Virus record (IMG/VR): IMGVR_UViG_3300032322_002561
Coordinates: 1-64,000 of that record
Strand: one strand, 5' to 3'
Source of the DNA: a virus
Length of the DNA stretch: 64,000 nt
The notes under the pieces: model-generated
Databases searched by the model: none
What the model was told of the DNA's origin: nothing
Seen by the model: the letters and a program-made list of their open reading frames with translations, nothing else
In this document: positions 36,308 through 45,056 of the stretch, one piece after another
Layout of the letters: every line of letters begins with the position of its first letter
How positions within the stretch are numbered: the first letter of the stretch is position 1
Translations under genes and position numbers: made by a program

Positions 36308-38107
36308 ATGGCATATACAATTACACTAACTGATGGCACCTTGTTTGCCACAGTCGCAGACGGTACTGTTAATCAGACCGCTGGATTTTCAAGCACTGCA
36401 CCACTTACTCTTATCGGTAAAAACTACGCAGGTTACGGTGATTTCTTAGATGAAAACTTTATTCGCTTGCTTGAAAACGGCAGCAATACCACAGCCCCGC
36501 CCTCTCCACTAACTGGGCAACTTTGGTGGGACAAAGCCAACAATCTTTTAAAGGTCTACAACGGCGCCACTTTCAAAACCATATCTGCAGCCACAGCTAG
36601 TTCCACAGCACCTGCCTCCAATGTGGTTGGTGATCTATGGTATGACACAGTAAATCAACAGTTGAAAGTATGGACTGGTAGTGCCTTTTTAGTCATTGGT
36701 CCTGCATATTCAGCTGGGCAAGGTACTTCGGGCGCTATCCCTGAAACCATTACTGACTCTGTAGGTGCCACCAAGTTTATTACCAGTTTATATGTCAATA
36801 ACAATCGTGTTGGTATTGTGTATGACACTAGTTCGTTTGTACCTCAGGCCAGTCTACAATCTACCTTCCCCACAATTTTTCCTGGTATCACACTGACCAC
36901 CACAAACAGTGCTCAGTTTGCAGGCACCGCCAACAATGCTACCTATCTCAACAGTTTGACCTCCAGTCAGTTCATGCGCAGTGATACCAACACCAGTACC
37001 ACTGGTGTGTTGCGTGTGCTCAATAATTCAGGCATGTTTGTGGGTGCAGGTAATGCTACCAATATCACACAAAGCGGCAACGATGGTCTTATTAGCGGTA
37101 CAATCAGCACAGGTAATGTTATAATTCAAGCCAACGTGGGCGGAGTGCCATATGTTGTGGCTACAGCTCAGGGTGCCAGCGGTAACCTGGCCATTGGTAA
37201 CGCAGCCACAGTGGGCACCACACTCAGTGTAGGCGGCAACATTACTGGCGGCAATTTGGTCACAGCAGGAGTCATCACAGCCACAGCCAATATCACTGGT
37301 GGAAATATTTTGACAGCGGCTCTAGTGCAAGGCGGAAATGTCAGCGCAGTTGCCAACGTACAGGGCGGCAATCTACGCACCTCGGGCATAATCAGTGCTA
37401 CTGGCACAATTACTTCGGCAGCAAATATTTCTGGTCAATTCTTTATAGGTAACGGTAGCCAACTTACTGGTTTAAGTGCTGCGGTTAGTGTACAAAAGAT
37501 ATCCAGCGGCACTTCAGAAGTCAACATTGGTGTACCTAACGGCAATGCCAATGTATCAATCGCAGGTACCTCCAACGTGGCAGTGTTTACCACAACTGGT
37601 GCTATCCTAACTGGCTTGAGTGTGCCCAGCATTGACAAAACAGGTACCAACGCCGTGGGTAATATTGGATCAGTCAGCAACTACTTTAACCGCATATTTG
37701 CCACAGCAACTACAGCACTCTACGCTGACGTGGCCGAGCGATTTGAAGCAGATGAAATTCTTGAAGCCGGTACTGTGGTTGAACTGGGCGGCGCTAAAGA
37801 AATTACTCGTGCTCAACAGGAATTAAGTGAGAATGTGTTTGGAGTCATAAGTACACGTGCAGCTTATTTGATGAATGGTGGTGCTGGCAATGACCATACA
37901 CATCCCCCAGTGGCAATGACAGGACGTGTACCAGTACAAGTTATTGGTACTGTACGCAAAGGCGATCGTTTGGTCTCAGCTGGCAATGGAATAGCCAGAA
38001 GTGCCAAGATTGGTGAAGCCACTGCATTCAATGTGATTGGCAGAGCATTAGTGGACAAGCACACGCCAGATCTTGGAACACTAGAAGCCATTGTCACAAT
38101 AAAATAA
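36308..38107 (+). CDS. Tail fibre-like structural protein
   Basis: A 599-aa protein. The first 130 residues carry two copies of a motif common in marine phage fibres, GQLWWDKANNLLKVYNGATF and GDLWYDTVNQQLKVWTGSAF. The middle is a Gly/Thr/Asn-rich repeat region with GGNITGGNLVTAGVITATAN-type units that should form an elongated beta-structured shaft. The C-terminus from about residue 475 (LYADVAERFEADEILEAGTV, then FGVISTRAAYLMNGGAG and GDRLVSAGNGIARSA) is a globular domain found at the end of many fibre proteins and sometimes linked to self-cleavage. It most likely acts in host recognition or as a short fibre. A late promoter lies upstream. Confidence 0.75.
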   Translation: MAYTITLTDGTLFATVADGTVNQTAGFSSTAPLTLIGKNYAGYGDFLDENFIRLLENGSNTTAPPSPLTGQLWWDKANNLLKVYNGATFKTISAATASSTAPASNVVGDLWYDTVNQQLKVWTGSAFLVIGPAYSAGQGTSGAIPETITDSVGATKFITSLYVNNNRVGIVYDTSSFVPQASLQSTFPTIFPGITLTTTNSAQFAGTANNATYLNSLTSSQFMRSDTNTSTTGVLRVLNNSGMFVGAGNATNITQSGNDGLISGTISTGNVIIQANVGGVPYVVATAQGASGNLAIGNAATVGTTLSVGGNITGGNLVTAGVITATANITGGNILTAALVQGGNVSAVANVQGGNLRTSGIISATGTITSAANISGQFFIGNGSQLTGLSAAVSVQKISSGTSEVNIGVPNGNANVSIAGTSNVAVFTTTGAILTGLSVPSIDKTGTNAVGNIGSVSNYFNRIFATATTALYADVAERFEADEILEAGTVVELGGAKEITRAQQELSENVFGVISTRAAYLMNGGAGNDHTHPPVAMTGRVPVQVIGTVRKGDRLVSAGNGIARSAKIGEATAFNVIGRALVDKHTPDLGTLEAIVTIK

Positions 38108-38119
38108 AAGGAAACTAGA

Positions 38120-39088
38120 ATGACGTATGTAGCTGGTGGTTTGATTCAAGCCACAGATTATAATGGGTTTGTAAGTACCACTGCAGGGGCAAACGTCAAC
38201 GCCACATGGAGTACCGGAGTAAGCGATGCTGGATACGGTCAATCGGCATTGGCCACAGTGTCTGCTGCCACCACAGTAACTGCCACACAGTGGGCCAGCC
38301 TGGTCAATACTATTACCTCTATGGCCAATCATCAAGGTACTGTTCCAAGTGCATCAAGAACTGCACCAGTGACTGGCAATCTAATACAAATTTTTGCTGG
38401 TATAAACACAGACCTTACCAATTTGTACAGTAATCGTGGAAACGCAATTGCATCTGGAGCACAGTTCACAGGCTGGACCGGCACAAATTCTAAAACCACT
38501 ACCACCACTGGTGCAACCTGGACCATTACCTTTACCAATACCATTACATTTGCCAGTGTTGATGCTGCCAGATATTTTTGGAACGCTGGTGGCCTTGTCA
38601 AAATTGACGTAAGCAAAACAGCCACTGGACAAACTGGTGATCCTGAGTGGAATGATCTTGCCAATACTTTGTGTGGTGATATCTGGATTTCAGGTCGTAT
38701 TGCTGGTGGTGCACAAACCATTGGTGGTGTAATTTATACCGGAGTGACCAAGATTGGTGGCACAGGCACTCCAGCAACTTTGGCAACCACATCTGGTTGG
38801 TATAATTTGACCACAACAGATACCATAATTTACAAACAGTTTGCTGACACGGCACCCTATACCAGCAACTTTATTCAACATTCGGCTCGCACAGCCGGTT
38901 CAGGAACTCAGCTTATTATCACTACATTATGGTCAGCCAGCGACGGAGATCCAATTTCGGGCGGCACTGCCAGCTCGGGTGCAACTCCTGGTACAGCACC
39001 CACTACAATTGTAACTTACTACCCGCCTAGCACCACTTACCTGACTCAAACCTGGGGAATCCCTGCAGTAGCAGCCACCACGGTTTAA
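38120..39088 (+). CDS. Fibre-associated or virion surface protein, Thr/Gly-rich
   Basis: A 322-aa protein that follows the fibre gene by 12 bases, with AAGGAA as a good ribosome site. Composition is rich in Thr, Ser, Gly and Ala. A helical N-terminal half (ATQWASLVNTITSMANHQG) precedes a beta-rich C-terminal half with FASVDAARYFWNAGGLVKID, WYNLTTTDTIIYKQFADTA and SGTQLIITTLWSASDGD. Proteins with FWNAGG-type segments occur beside fibre genes in other marine myoviruses in my recollection. Probably a fibre tip, adhesin or structural decoration protein; no catalytic motif is visible. It is the last gene of the structural block. Confidence 0.6.
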   Translation: MTYVAGGLIQATDYNGFVSTTAGANVNATWSTGVSDAGYGQSALATVSAATTVTATQWASLVNTITSMANHQGTVPSASRTAPVTGNLIQIFAGINTDLTNLYSNRGNAIASGAQFTGWTGTNSKTTTTTGATWTITFTNTITFASVDAARYFWNAGGLVKIDVSKTATGQTGDPEWNDLANTLCGDIWISGRIAGGAQTIGGVIYTGVTKIGGTGTPATLATTSGWYNLTTTDTIIYKQFADTAPYTSNFIQHSARTAGSGTQLIITTLWSASDGDPISGGTASSGATPGTAPTTIVTYYPPSTTYLTQTWGIPAVAATTV

Positions 39089-39107
39089 TCAAAACAGCCG
39101 TAAATTC

Positions 39108-39136
39108 TTTACTTTTACAGCAGTATCTTGTATAAT
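39108..39136 (+). promoter_or_regulatory. Sigma70-type promoter at the head of the accessory island
   Basis: TTTACT (39108-39113), a 17-base spacer and a perfect TATAAT (39131-39136) lie in the 54-base gap after the structural genes, six bases before the next ATG. This points to expression by unmodified host polymerase for the genes that follow, separate from the late block. Confidence 0.55.
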
Positions 39137-39142
39137 CAGAAG

Positions 39143-39448
39143 ATGAATACCAACGACTTGATAAATCACGCCCGTGCTAGATTTGACCATGAAGTGGCAC
39201 GACGTGTGTTAAAGGAAAAGTACGAAGCCAAAATGTTGTTTGCCCATTGTGGTGGAATGTTCCGGGCTGGTCCAGAATTGATCAACATCTTAAATTGTTG
39301 TACTTGTAACAAGGCTGTGATTTTAGATTTATATGAAACTCCGGTGAGTGTGGATGTTCTTGAACTTAAAAAGTTGGCCGAGCAACGCTGGCAAGAACAA
39401 ATGACTGCCTGGCAAATCGAATTTGAGGAAACATCAAAAAAAAGATGA
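39143..39448 (+). CDS. Small conserved phage protein, Cys-containing
   Basis: A 101-aa protein. I chose the ATG giving MNTNDLINHARARFDHEVAR because upstream sequence in this frame only offers a TTG inside the promoter. A helical, charged N-terminus is followed by FAHCGGMFRAGPELINILN and CCTCNKAVILDLYETPV, then a helical end. It resembles a small family seen in other marine T4-like phages with a GGxFxAxPELI motif. I know of no function. C36, C52, C53 and C55 could bind a metal, although there are only four. Its stop overlaps the next ATG by four bases, which ties it to the glycosyltransferase-like genes. Confidence 0.65.
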   Translation: MNTNDLINHARARFDHEVARRVLKEKYEAKMLFAHCGGMFRAGPELINILNCCTCNKAVILDLYETPVSVDVLELKKLAEQRWQEQMTAWQIEFEETSKKR

Positions 39449-40248
39449 CCACGGGTGCATTGATATTTGCCTTCAACAATGAAAAAATTGATTATGTAAG
39501 TTTGGCTGCTTGGAACGCAAAAAACATACAACGCCATCTGGGCATTGGCACAGCAGTTGTTACCGATGCAGACACTGTTCCTGATGCGTTTGAACATGTG
39601 ATCAAAATTGATCCTGATATGACAAACACCGAGTCAAGATATTTTGAAGATATCAAAACTTCGGTAACCTGGCATAATCGCAATCGCATGGACGCATTTG
39701 AGGTGTCGCCATGGCAAAAAACTATTTTGCTAGATGCTGATTATGTGGTGGCCAGCAACAGTCTATTGCCAACACTGGAATGCAAGCAGGATTTTTTGTG
39801 CTACAAGGATGCATATGATGTTTCGCACGTGACTGATTTTAGTGGCCTCAACTCCTTTGGTTCCATGTGTTTGCCCATGTGGTGGGCCACGGTAGTTGTG
39901 TTTGAGAGGTCACGCAAAGCAAAAATGATATTTGACTGTATGAAAATGATTAAACAACATTGGTCACACTATAGAAATCTGTACGGCATACAAAAAAAGA
40001 CCTACCGAAATGACTTTGCCTTGAGCATAGCCCTGGGCATAGTAAGTGGACAAACCTGGCGGGCAGAATCGTTGTCAGGTAGCATGGCCTCAGTCATGCC
40101 TGAACATGAATTAACACAGCTGGATACGGATCACTATCAAATACGGTATCAGAATCGTGATAACCAACCGCGCACAATATCTTGGAAAAACATGGACTTT
40201 CATGCCATGGGCAAAAGCCACCTGGAGGCCATAATTGCGTCCCATTGA
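39445..40248 (+). CDS. GT-A-like glycosyltransferase
   Basis: A 267-aa protein with the layout of small GT-A (GT8-like) enzymes. Residues 1-90 form a nucleotide-binding half with a KTILLDADYVV strand; DAD is in the position of the DxD motif that binds the sugar-nucleotide metal. Later segments GSMCLPMWWATVVVFERSRK and RNDFALSIALGIVSG resemble acceptor-side parts of this fold, and a late His (DFHAMGKSH) could be a metal ligand. It starts on the ATGA of the preceding gene, and its end overlaps the next gene, a probable paralogue, by 14 bases. Sugar donor and acceptor cannot be read from the sequence. Confidence 0.65.
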   Translation: MTTGALIFAFNNEKIDYVSLAAWNAKNIQRHLGIGTAVVTDADTVPDAFEHVIKIDPDMTNTESRYFEDIKTSVTWHNRNRMDAFEVSPWQKTILLDADYVVASNSLLPTLECKQDFLCYKDAYDVSHVTDFSGLNSFGSMCLPMWWATVVVFERSRKAKMIFDCMKMIKQHWSHYRNLYGIQKKTYRNDFALSIALGIVSGQTWRAESLSGSMASVMPEHELTQLDTDHYQIRYQNRDNQPRTISWKNMDFHAMGKSHLEAIIASH

Positions 40249-40987
40249 AGAACAAGGCTACCTTGTGGTGGCCACACAACATTATGTTCACAACGCTGTA
40301 AAATTGATAGAAAGCTTTAGGCAACAACATGCCACGGCGCGAGTGTGTCTGCTGACTGACCAAGCTCTTGAGCACAAACTTTTTGATCATGTTAGAATCA
40401 TAGACAATCCCAATCTTGAAAATGCCTGGGCCAATGACTGGCAAGTATTTCGAAAATCTCCATTTAGAGAAACCATCAAACTTGAAGCTGACATGTTGAT
40501 AGCATCACCTATTGATCACTGGTGGTCTTTGTTTAGACATCGTGATGTTGTTATCAGCACCGGTTGCCGTAACTGGCACGGTGAACTCAGCACAGCTAGA
40601 CAATATCGTAAAACTTTTGATGCCAATTGTTTGCCTGATGTCTATAATGCCATCACCTACTGGCGTTTGAGTCAAACAGCCAAGGAATTTTTTGATTGTG
40701 TTCGTGACATATTTGAAAACTGGGAACATTATAAAAAGCTGATTAAATTTCCTGAGTCAGTGCCCAGTACCGATTTGGTTTATGCCATGGCGGCGGTAAT
40801 TGTAGGGCAAGACAAAGTTACCATGCCCTTTACAACATACCCACAGGTGGTGCACATGAAGTCGCATCATGCTGGCACACAAGGCAGGGATTGGACCAAA
40901 GAATTGGTATGGGAAATGGATCCATTGCGCATAAACACTGTGGCACAGTGGGGAGCCTTTCACTATCATGTCAAGGATTGGATATGA
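40235..40987 (+). CDS. GT-A-like glycosyltransferase, paralogue of the preceding gene, TTG start
   Basis: A 250-aa protein resembling its upstream neighbour. GYLVVATQHYVHNAVKLIES is the first strand-helix unit. ETIKLEADMLIASPIDHWW holds the DxD-like position as EAD, and STDLVYAMAAVIVGQDK and HMKSHHAGTQG follow as in the neighbour. I see no ATG in a suitable place; TTG with GGAGG six bases upstream is the best start and lies inside the preceding gene. It overlaps the next gene by four bases (ATGA). Likely a sugar transferase acting with its paralogue, but EAD in place of DxD leaves metal use uncertain. Confidence 0.6.
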   Translation: MRPIEEQGYLVVATQHYVHNAVKLIESFRQQHATARVCLLTDQALEHKLFDHVRIIDNPNLENAWANDWQVFRKSPFRETIKLEADMLIASPIDHWWSLFRHRDVVISTGCRNWHGELSTARQYRKTFDANCLPDVYNAITYWRLSQTAKEFFDCVRDIFENWEHYKKLIKFPESVPSTDLVYAMAAVIVGQDKVTMPFTTYPQVVHMKSHHAGTQGRDWTKELVWEMDPLRINTVAQWGAFHYHVKDWI

Positions 40988-41325
40988 ATCTTGAAGAATT
41001 AGTAGATATTTTAACCAACACCCCAAAACCGCAACCGGTATTTTATCGTCTTTATCATGACGACCATGGCAATGCCTTGTTTTACAGTATGCAAGATGTG
41101 CCGGGCAAATATATTGAAATTGATCGCGATACCTATGCAAAAAACAGCATGCGGGTGAGAGTAGTCAATGGAGAATTACAAGAAGTGGCCTGGCGAACGG
41201 TCACTAAACTTGTGCCAAGCACTAGTGGTACCGCCTGTCACAAAACCAATGTGGCCGTGGTAGTTGATACAGATACCAACATAAAATGGAGTATGAAATG
41301 CACAGAGTTGATGTCGCAGACTTAG
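40984..41325 (+). CDS. Small uncharacterised protein
   Basis: A 113-aa protein starting MNLEELVDILTNTPKPQPVF. I chose the ATG that overlaps the previous stop, because the longer upstream frame would run 93 bases back into that gene. It has beta-strand-like segments VFYRLYHDDHGNALFYSMQD and GKYIEIDRDTY, and a short C-terminal beta end. VNGELQEVAWRTVTKLVPS recalls small conserved proteins of T4-like phages, but I cannot name a family. It is placed between glycosyltransferase-like genes and overlaps the next one. Confidence 0.6.
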   Translation: MNLEELVDILTNTPKPQPVFYRLYHDDHGNALFYSMQDVPGKYIEIDRDTYAKNSMRVRVVNGELQEVAWRTVTKLVPSTSGTACHKTNVAVVVDTDTNIKWSMKCTELMSQT

Positions 41326-42224
41326 ACTGTATATTTTTAACATATGATGAACCAAATCGCGAGGAAAATTGGGTCAAAATTAAGAACATGGTACCATGGG
41401 CCCAGCGTGTGGATGGTGTTAAAGGGTCTGACGCCGCTCACAAAGCCGCCGGCGAAGCAAGTAGTACCGAGCGTTTTATTCTTATTGATGGCGACAACAT
41501 TCCAGATTCTGCGTTCTTCAATCTCACACTAGAATTCCCCACAGCAGAATACGAGCAGGCAGTGTTTCGTTGGCGTGCAAGAAATCATATCAACGGACTC
41601 ATGTACGGCAACGGTGGTTTGAGTTCGTGGACTCGTACCTTTGTCAAGAATATGCGCACACACGAAGCCACTGACGGGCGCAGTGAAACCGAAGTTGAAT
41701 TTTGTTTTGATCCCCTGTATTGGCCCATGTATAACTGTTATTCAACCACGTATCCCAATGGTTCGGCATTTCAGGCCTGGCGTGCAGGATTTCGTGAAGG
41801 TGTCAAGATGTGCCTGAACAAAGGTGCTCGTCCCACCGTGGACGAATTCCGTGAACGAGTACATCATAGAAATCTTGATCACCTGACCATATGGCACAAC
41901 GTAGGTGCTGATGTTGACTACGGATTATGGGCCATGGCTGGTGCCAGGCAGGGCACTTACATGACCATGTTGACCGGCTGGGATCATCGTGAGGTTCAAG
42001 ATTTTGATAAACTTGCTGAGTTATGGAAAACTGTGGCCAACACTGATCCACGCTTGCTGGCCAATCGCGTGGGGCCTGATCTTGGCGGCGAGTTAGATTT
42101 GCCAATGAGCATGCTAGATGTTGATCAAAGCAAGTTCTTCAAACATCACTATCGAAGTAATTGGCACAATATGTCGGTCATGACTAGAGAAATTGATGTA
42201 ATAAGACAGCAGGAAGGTTGGTAA
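41298..42224 (+). CDS. Glycosyltransferase-like protein with DGD motif
   Basis: A 308-aa protein. I prefer the second ATG (MHRVDVADLDCIFLTYDEPN) because GGAG lies six bases before it; the earlier ATG twelve bases upstream has no ribosome site. FILIDGDNIPDSAF carries a DGD motif after a Rossmann-like half, as in GT-A enzymes. NGLMYGNGGLSSWTR and SAFQAWRAGFREGVKM follow. The C-terminal domain of the 998-aa repeat protein in this window matches its general plan (IVFIDNGEPNAESNY, then SAWMAWRTAFREVIKL), so the two share a domain. Function is inferred from the DxD motif and neighbours. Confidence 0.6.
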   Translation: MHRVDVADLDCIFLTYDEPNREENWVKIKNMVPWAQRVDGVKGSDAAHKAAGEASSTERFILIDGDNIPDSAFFNLTLEFPTAEYEQAVFRWRARNHINGLMYGNGGLSSWTRTFVKNMRTHEATDGRSETEVEFCFDPLYWPMYNCYSTTYPNGSAFQAWRAGFREGVKMCLNKGARPTVDEFRERVHHRNLDHLTIWHNVGADVDYGLWAMAGARQGTYMTMLTGWDHREVQDFDKLAELWKTVANTDPRLLANRVGPDLGGELDLPMSMLDVDQSKFFKHHYRSNWHNMSVMTREIDVIRQQEGW

Positions 42225-42233
42225 AACAGTATC

Positions 42234-43178
42234 ATGCCCGAGCAAAATTATCTTGAACTCAAGTTAGAAAATGATTTATTACTGGAAACCTCAGAGTTTG
42301 TGAAGTTTTGTGTGGCTCATCAACAACAACATATTGTGCTACGGGTCAACAACGAAGCTCACTGTTTAACTTATTGTGGCGTGTATGATATTCTTGATCA
42401 GTTTGATTTTGCTTCTGTAACCATAATAACTGCCAATGCCTTGGAACAGCATCCGCAATACAAAATTGAAAAAAAAGTATGGACGCACTGGCTTCAAAAT
42501 ATTAAAACATTTGATTTTAATTATGATTATGCCTGGAATGAACAGAAACTGTTTGGGTGTTTTTATGGTAGACCCAGTGCGCCAAGACTGGGTATTGCCA
42601 CACACTTGGCTCAGCATCATTCCAGCCGATCACTTATACGCACCAAATTTGATTTTGAACGAGAAGAATCTCGAAAACTTTTTGATTTGCAAAGACTGTT
42701 TGCCTGGCAACCAGAAATTATAAATCATTTACATTTGCTGAACAATCAACAATATATTGGTGATCAATACTATGATCGCGGTCACTACGATCAAGCCAAC
42801 ACTCTCAGTCACATGTATAAACATTTTTTGATTGACATTGTAGCGGAACCAGTTTGCGAAGGGCAAAGTTTTTACCCCACTGAAAAAGTTGTACGAGCCA
42901 TGTTGTGTAAGCGGCCATTTATTGTCATGGCATCACAAAATTATTTGGAATACTTGCGTCAAATGGGGTTTCATACATTTTTTGAATTTTGGAATGAAGA
43001 ATACGATGCTTATGATGCCAAGAATCGCTACATGAAAATACTAGATCTGATAGATCATTTGGCCAAAAAAACACATGCTGAAATGGTAGATCTTTATTAT
43101 GCAATGACCTTTCAGCTAGAGCATAATTATAAGTTGATTGTCAGTCAATCTTATACCACAAAAATTTTACCAATATAA
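42234..43178 (+). CDS. TEK-motif glycosyltransferase-like protein
   Basis: A 314-aa member of the family found repeatedly in this window. The C-terminal core reads LIDIVAEPVCEGQSFYPTEK, then VVRAMLCKRPFIVMASQNYL, then YLRQMGFHTFFEFWNEEYD. E....TEK with a following PF and a hydrophobic strand resembles the donor site of GT10 fucosyltransferases. The N-terminal half (FVKFCVAHQQQHIVLRVNN, VTIITANALEQHP, FGCFYGRPSAPRLGIATHL) closely resembles the protein encoded at 45053-46102, its nearest relative here. It is followed after one base by the nucleotide-sugar dehydratase gene, which supports work on activated sugars. Confidence 0.6.
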   Translation: MPEQNYLELKLENDLLLETSEFVKFCVAHQQQHIVLRVNNEAHCLTYCGVYDILDQFDFASVTIITANALEQHPQYKIEKKVWTHWLQNIKTFDFNYDYAWNEQKLFGCFYGRPSAPRLGIATHLAQHHSSRSLIRTKFDFEREESRKLFDLQRLFAWQPEIINHLHLLNNQQYIGDQYYDRGHYDQANTLSHMYKHFLIDIVAEPVCEGQSFYPTEKVVRAMLCKRPFIVMASQNYLEYLRQMGFHTFFEFWNEEYDAYDAKNRYMKILDLIDHLAKKTHAEMVDLYYAMTFQLEHNYKLIVSQSYTTKILPI

Positions 43179-43179
43179 C

Positions 43180-44208
43180 ATGTCCAAACAAGTATTGATC
43201 ACAGGCGGTGCTGGTTTCATTGCACATCACATGATTGAGCATATCATACAGACCACGACCTGGAACGTGATTTGCCTGGATCGTCTTGATTTCAGCGGAA
43301 ATTTAAATCGTCTGCACGAGATATTAGCAAAATTTTTGCCGCAAGATCAAAGTCGAGTCAAGATTGTGTATCATGATCTCAAAGCTGAAATTAATTCTAT
43401 GATTGCGGCCGATATCGGGCAGGTAGACTATGTGTTGCATCTTGCGGCCAGTAGTCATGTTGATCGTAGCATATCAAGACCCATGGATTTTGTCATGGAC
43501 AACGTGGTTGGTACTGTGAATTTGTTGCAGTGGGCCAGAACACAAAACAATTTAGAAAAATTCATGTATTTCAGCACGGATGAAATTTTTGGTCCTGCAC
43601 CTGCTGGTGTGGCCTACAAAGAACGAGATAGGTACAACTCTACAAATCCTTATTCAGCCAGCAAGGCTGCTGGCGAGGAAATGTGTGTGGCTTTTGAAAA
43701 CACCTATGGCCTACCCATAGTGATCACACATACCATGAATGTGTTTGGTGAGCGGCAACATCCAGAAAAATTTATTCCACTGTGTGTGCGCAAGGTCCTG
43801 GCTGGTGAAACCATCAAGATTCACAGCAACAAGGACCGCACACAAGCTGGTAGCAGACACTACATTCATGCCAAGGATGTGGCTGCAGGTGCCATGTTTA
43901 TTTTAAATGTCAGCCCTGACAATGTAGTTAAAGATTACGGCGGAGCTCGGTGTCCCAAATTTAATTTGGTAGGTGCTGAAGAAATTGATAATCTTGCTCT
44001 GGCTCAATTGGTGGCGCAGTCTGTGGGGAAACCTTTGCATTATGAACTTGTGGATTTTCACAGCAGTCGCCCAGGGCATGATCTTAGATATGCACTCAAC
44101 GGTGATTTCATGGCTTCCCTGGGCTGGAAGCCAACAATCAAACTGTCGGATCGCATTCAGCAAGTGGTAGCATGGACCCTGCAAAATCCGCAATGGATAC
44201 AATCATGA
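43180..44208 (+). CDS. NAD-dependent nucleotide-sugar epimerase/dehydratase (dTDP-glucose 4,6-dehydratase-like)
   Basis: A 342-aa extended SDR enzyme. I start at MSKQVLITGGAGFIAHHM rather than at an ATG 42 bases upstream because the NAD loop TGGAGFI normally begins a few residues from the N-terminus. HLAASSHVDRSI is typical of dTDP-glucose 4,6-dehydratases. STDEIFG (T133, D134, E135) has the Asp-Glu pair used for dehydration in RmlB, and Y158 and K162 in YSASK form the YxxxK motif. THTMNVFGERQHPEKFIP and GSRHYIHAKDVAAG complete the pattern. It likely makes a 4-keto-6-deoxy sugar nucleotide, which the DegT-type aminotransferase at the right end could aminate. Confidence 0.85.
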   Translation: MSKQVLITGGAGFIAHHMIEHIIQTTTWNVICLDRLDFSGNLNRLHEILAKFLPQDQSRVKIVYHDLKAEINSMIAADIGQVDYVLHLAASSHVDRSISRPMDFVMDNVVGTVNLLQWARTQNNLEKFMYFSTDEIFGPAPAGVAYKERDRYNSTNPYSASKAAGEEMCVAFENTYGLPIVITHTMNVFGERQHPEKFIPLCVRKVLAGETIKIHSNKDRTQAGSRHYIHAKDVAAGAMFILNVSPDNVVKDYGGARCPKFNLVGAEEIDNLALAQLVAQSVGKPLHYELVDFHSSRPGHDLRYALNGDFMASLGWKPTIKLSDRIQQVVAWTLQNPQWIQS

Positions 44209-45056
44209 CCAAGCCTGTGTTACCTTTTGTGGAAATCATGGCCACACAGGCCTGCAATATCAGTTGTACAGGTTGTACAAATTACAGTGATCTCAATCAC
44301 AAAGGATGGTTGTCCTGGGAACAAGCTCGAGCACAAATTACGCCATGGCTACAACGAGTCGACATTCCTGATTTTGGTATTCTTGGTGGAGAACCTTTGT
44401 TGAATCCTGAAATACGCGACTGGATCCGTGGCATAAGAGAACTCATGCCCAAGGCACAGATAAGATTTACCACAAATGGGTTATTGTTAGACAAGAATCT
44501 TGATATCGTTGATTTAGCAGCAGAAGTGGGAAACATTGTTTTTAAAATTGGAGTACACACAGACAGTTTAGCCATTGAACAAACAATTGATTATATTTTA
44601 AATAGATTTGATTGGCAACCAGTGACCGAGTTTGGTATCAATCGGTTACTCACTAAAAACAAATTTAGATTTCAAATAAATCGGCCAACTACTTTTTGGA
44701 AAAGTTTTCGAGGTGACTATACAAACATGCAACCTCACAACAGTAATCCAGCCGAGGCTTTTTCAATTTGTTGCCAGAAGACTTGTCCATTACTATATCA
44801 AGGAAAAATATACAAATGCAGCACCAGTGGTTTACTGTTAGATGTGTTAGAAAAATTTGGGCACCAAGACAACACCGAGTGGCTTCCGTTTATTAGCCAA
44901 GGATTACAGCCAGATTGCACAGATCAACAATTACAAGAATTTTTGAATAATTTTGGACGTCCACACAAGATCTGTGGCCAATGTCCAACACAAAAAGATC
45001 TGGGCAGTAAAATAGTGCATCTACAAAACGTGCATACCAAAAAAATCAAATCATGA
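44205..45056 (+). CDS. Radical SAM protein, short, with C-terminal Cys pairs
   Basis: A 283-aa enzyme. I choose the ATG that overlaps the previous stop (MTKPVLPFVEIMATQACNIS). C17, C21 and C24 form the CX3CX2C cluster site; GGEP is at residues 61-64. The barrel is short and ends with FSICCQKTCPLLYQGKIYK, CSTSG and later KICGQCP, a set of Cys that suggests an auxiliary iron-sulphur cluster of reduced SPASM or twitch type. Unlike the five radical SAM genes further on, it has no N-terminal cluster domain. It lies between the dehydratase and a TEK protein with overlaps on both sides, so it most likely modifies a sugar-type intermediate, though a peptide substrate cannot be excluded. Confidence 0.85.
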   Translation: MTKPVLPFVEIMATQACNISCTGCTNYSDLNHKGWLSWEQARAQITPWLQRVDIPDFGILGGEPLLNPEIRDWIRGIRELMPKAQIRFTTNGLLLDKNLDIVDLAAEVGNIVFKIGVHTDSLAIEQTIDYILNRFDWQPVTEFGINRLLTKNKFRFQINRPTTFWKSFRGDYTNMQPHNSNPAEAFSICCQKTCPLLYQGKIYKCSTSGLLLDVLEKFGHQDNTEWLPFISQGLQPDCTDQQLQEFLNNFGRPHKICGQCPTQKDLGSKIVHLQNVHTKKIKS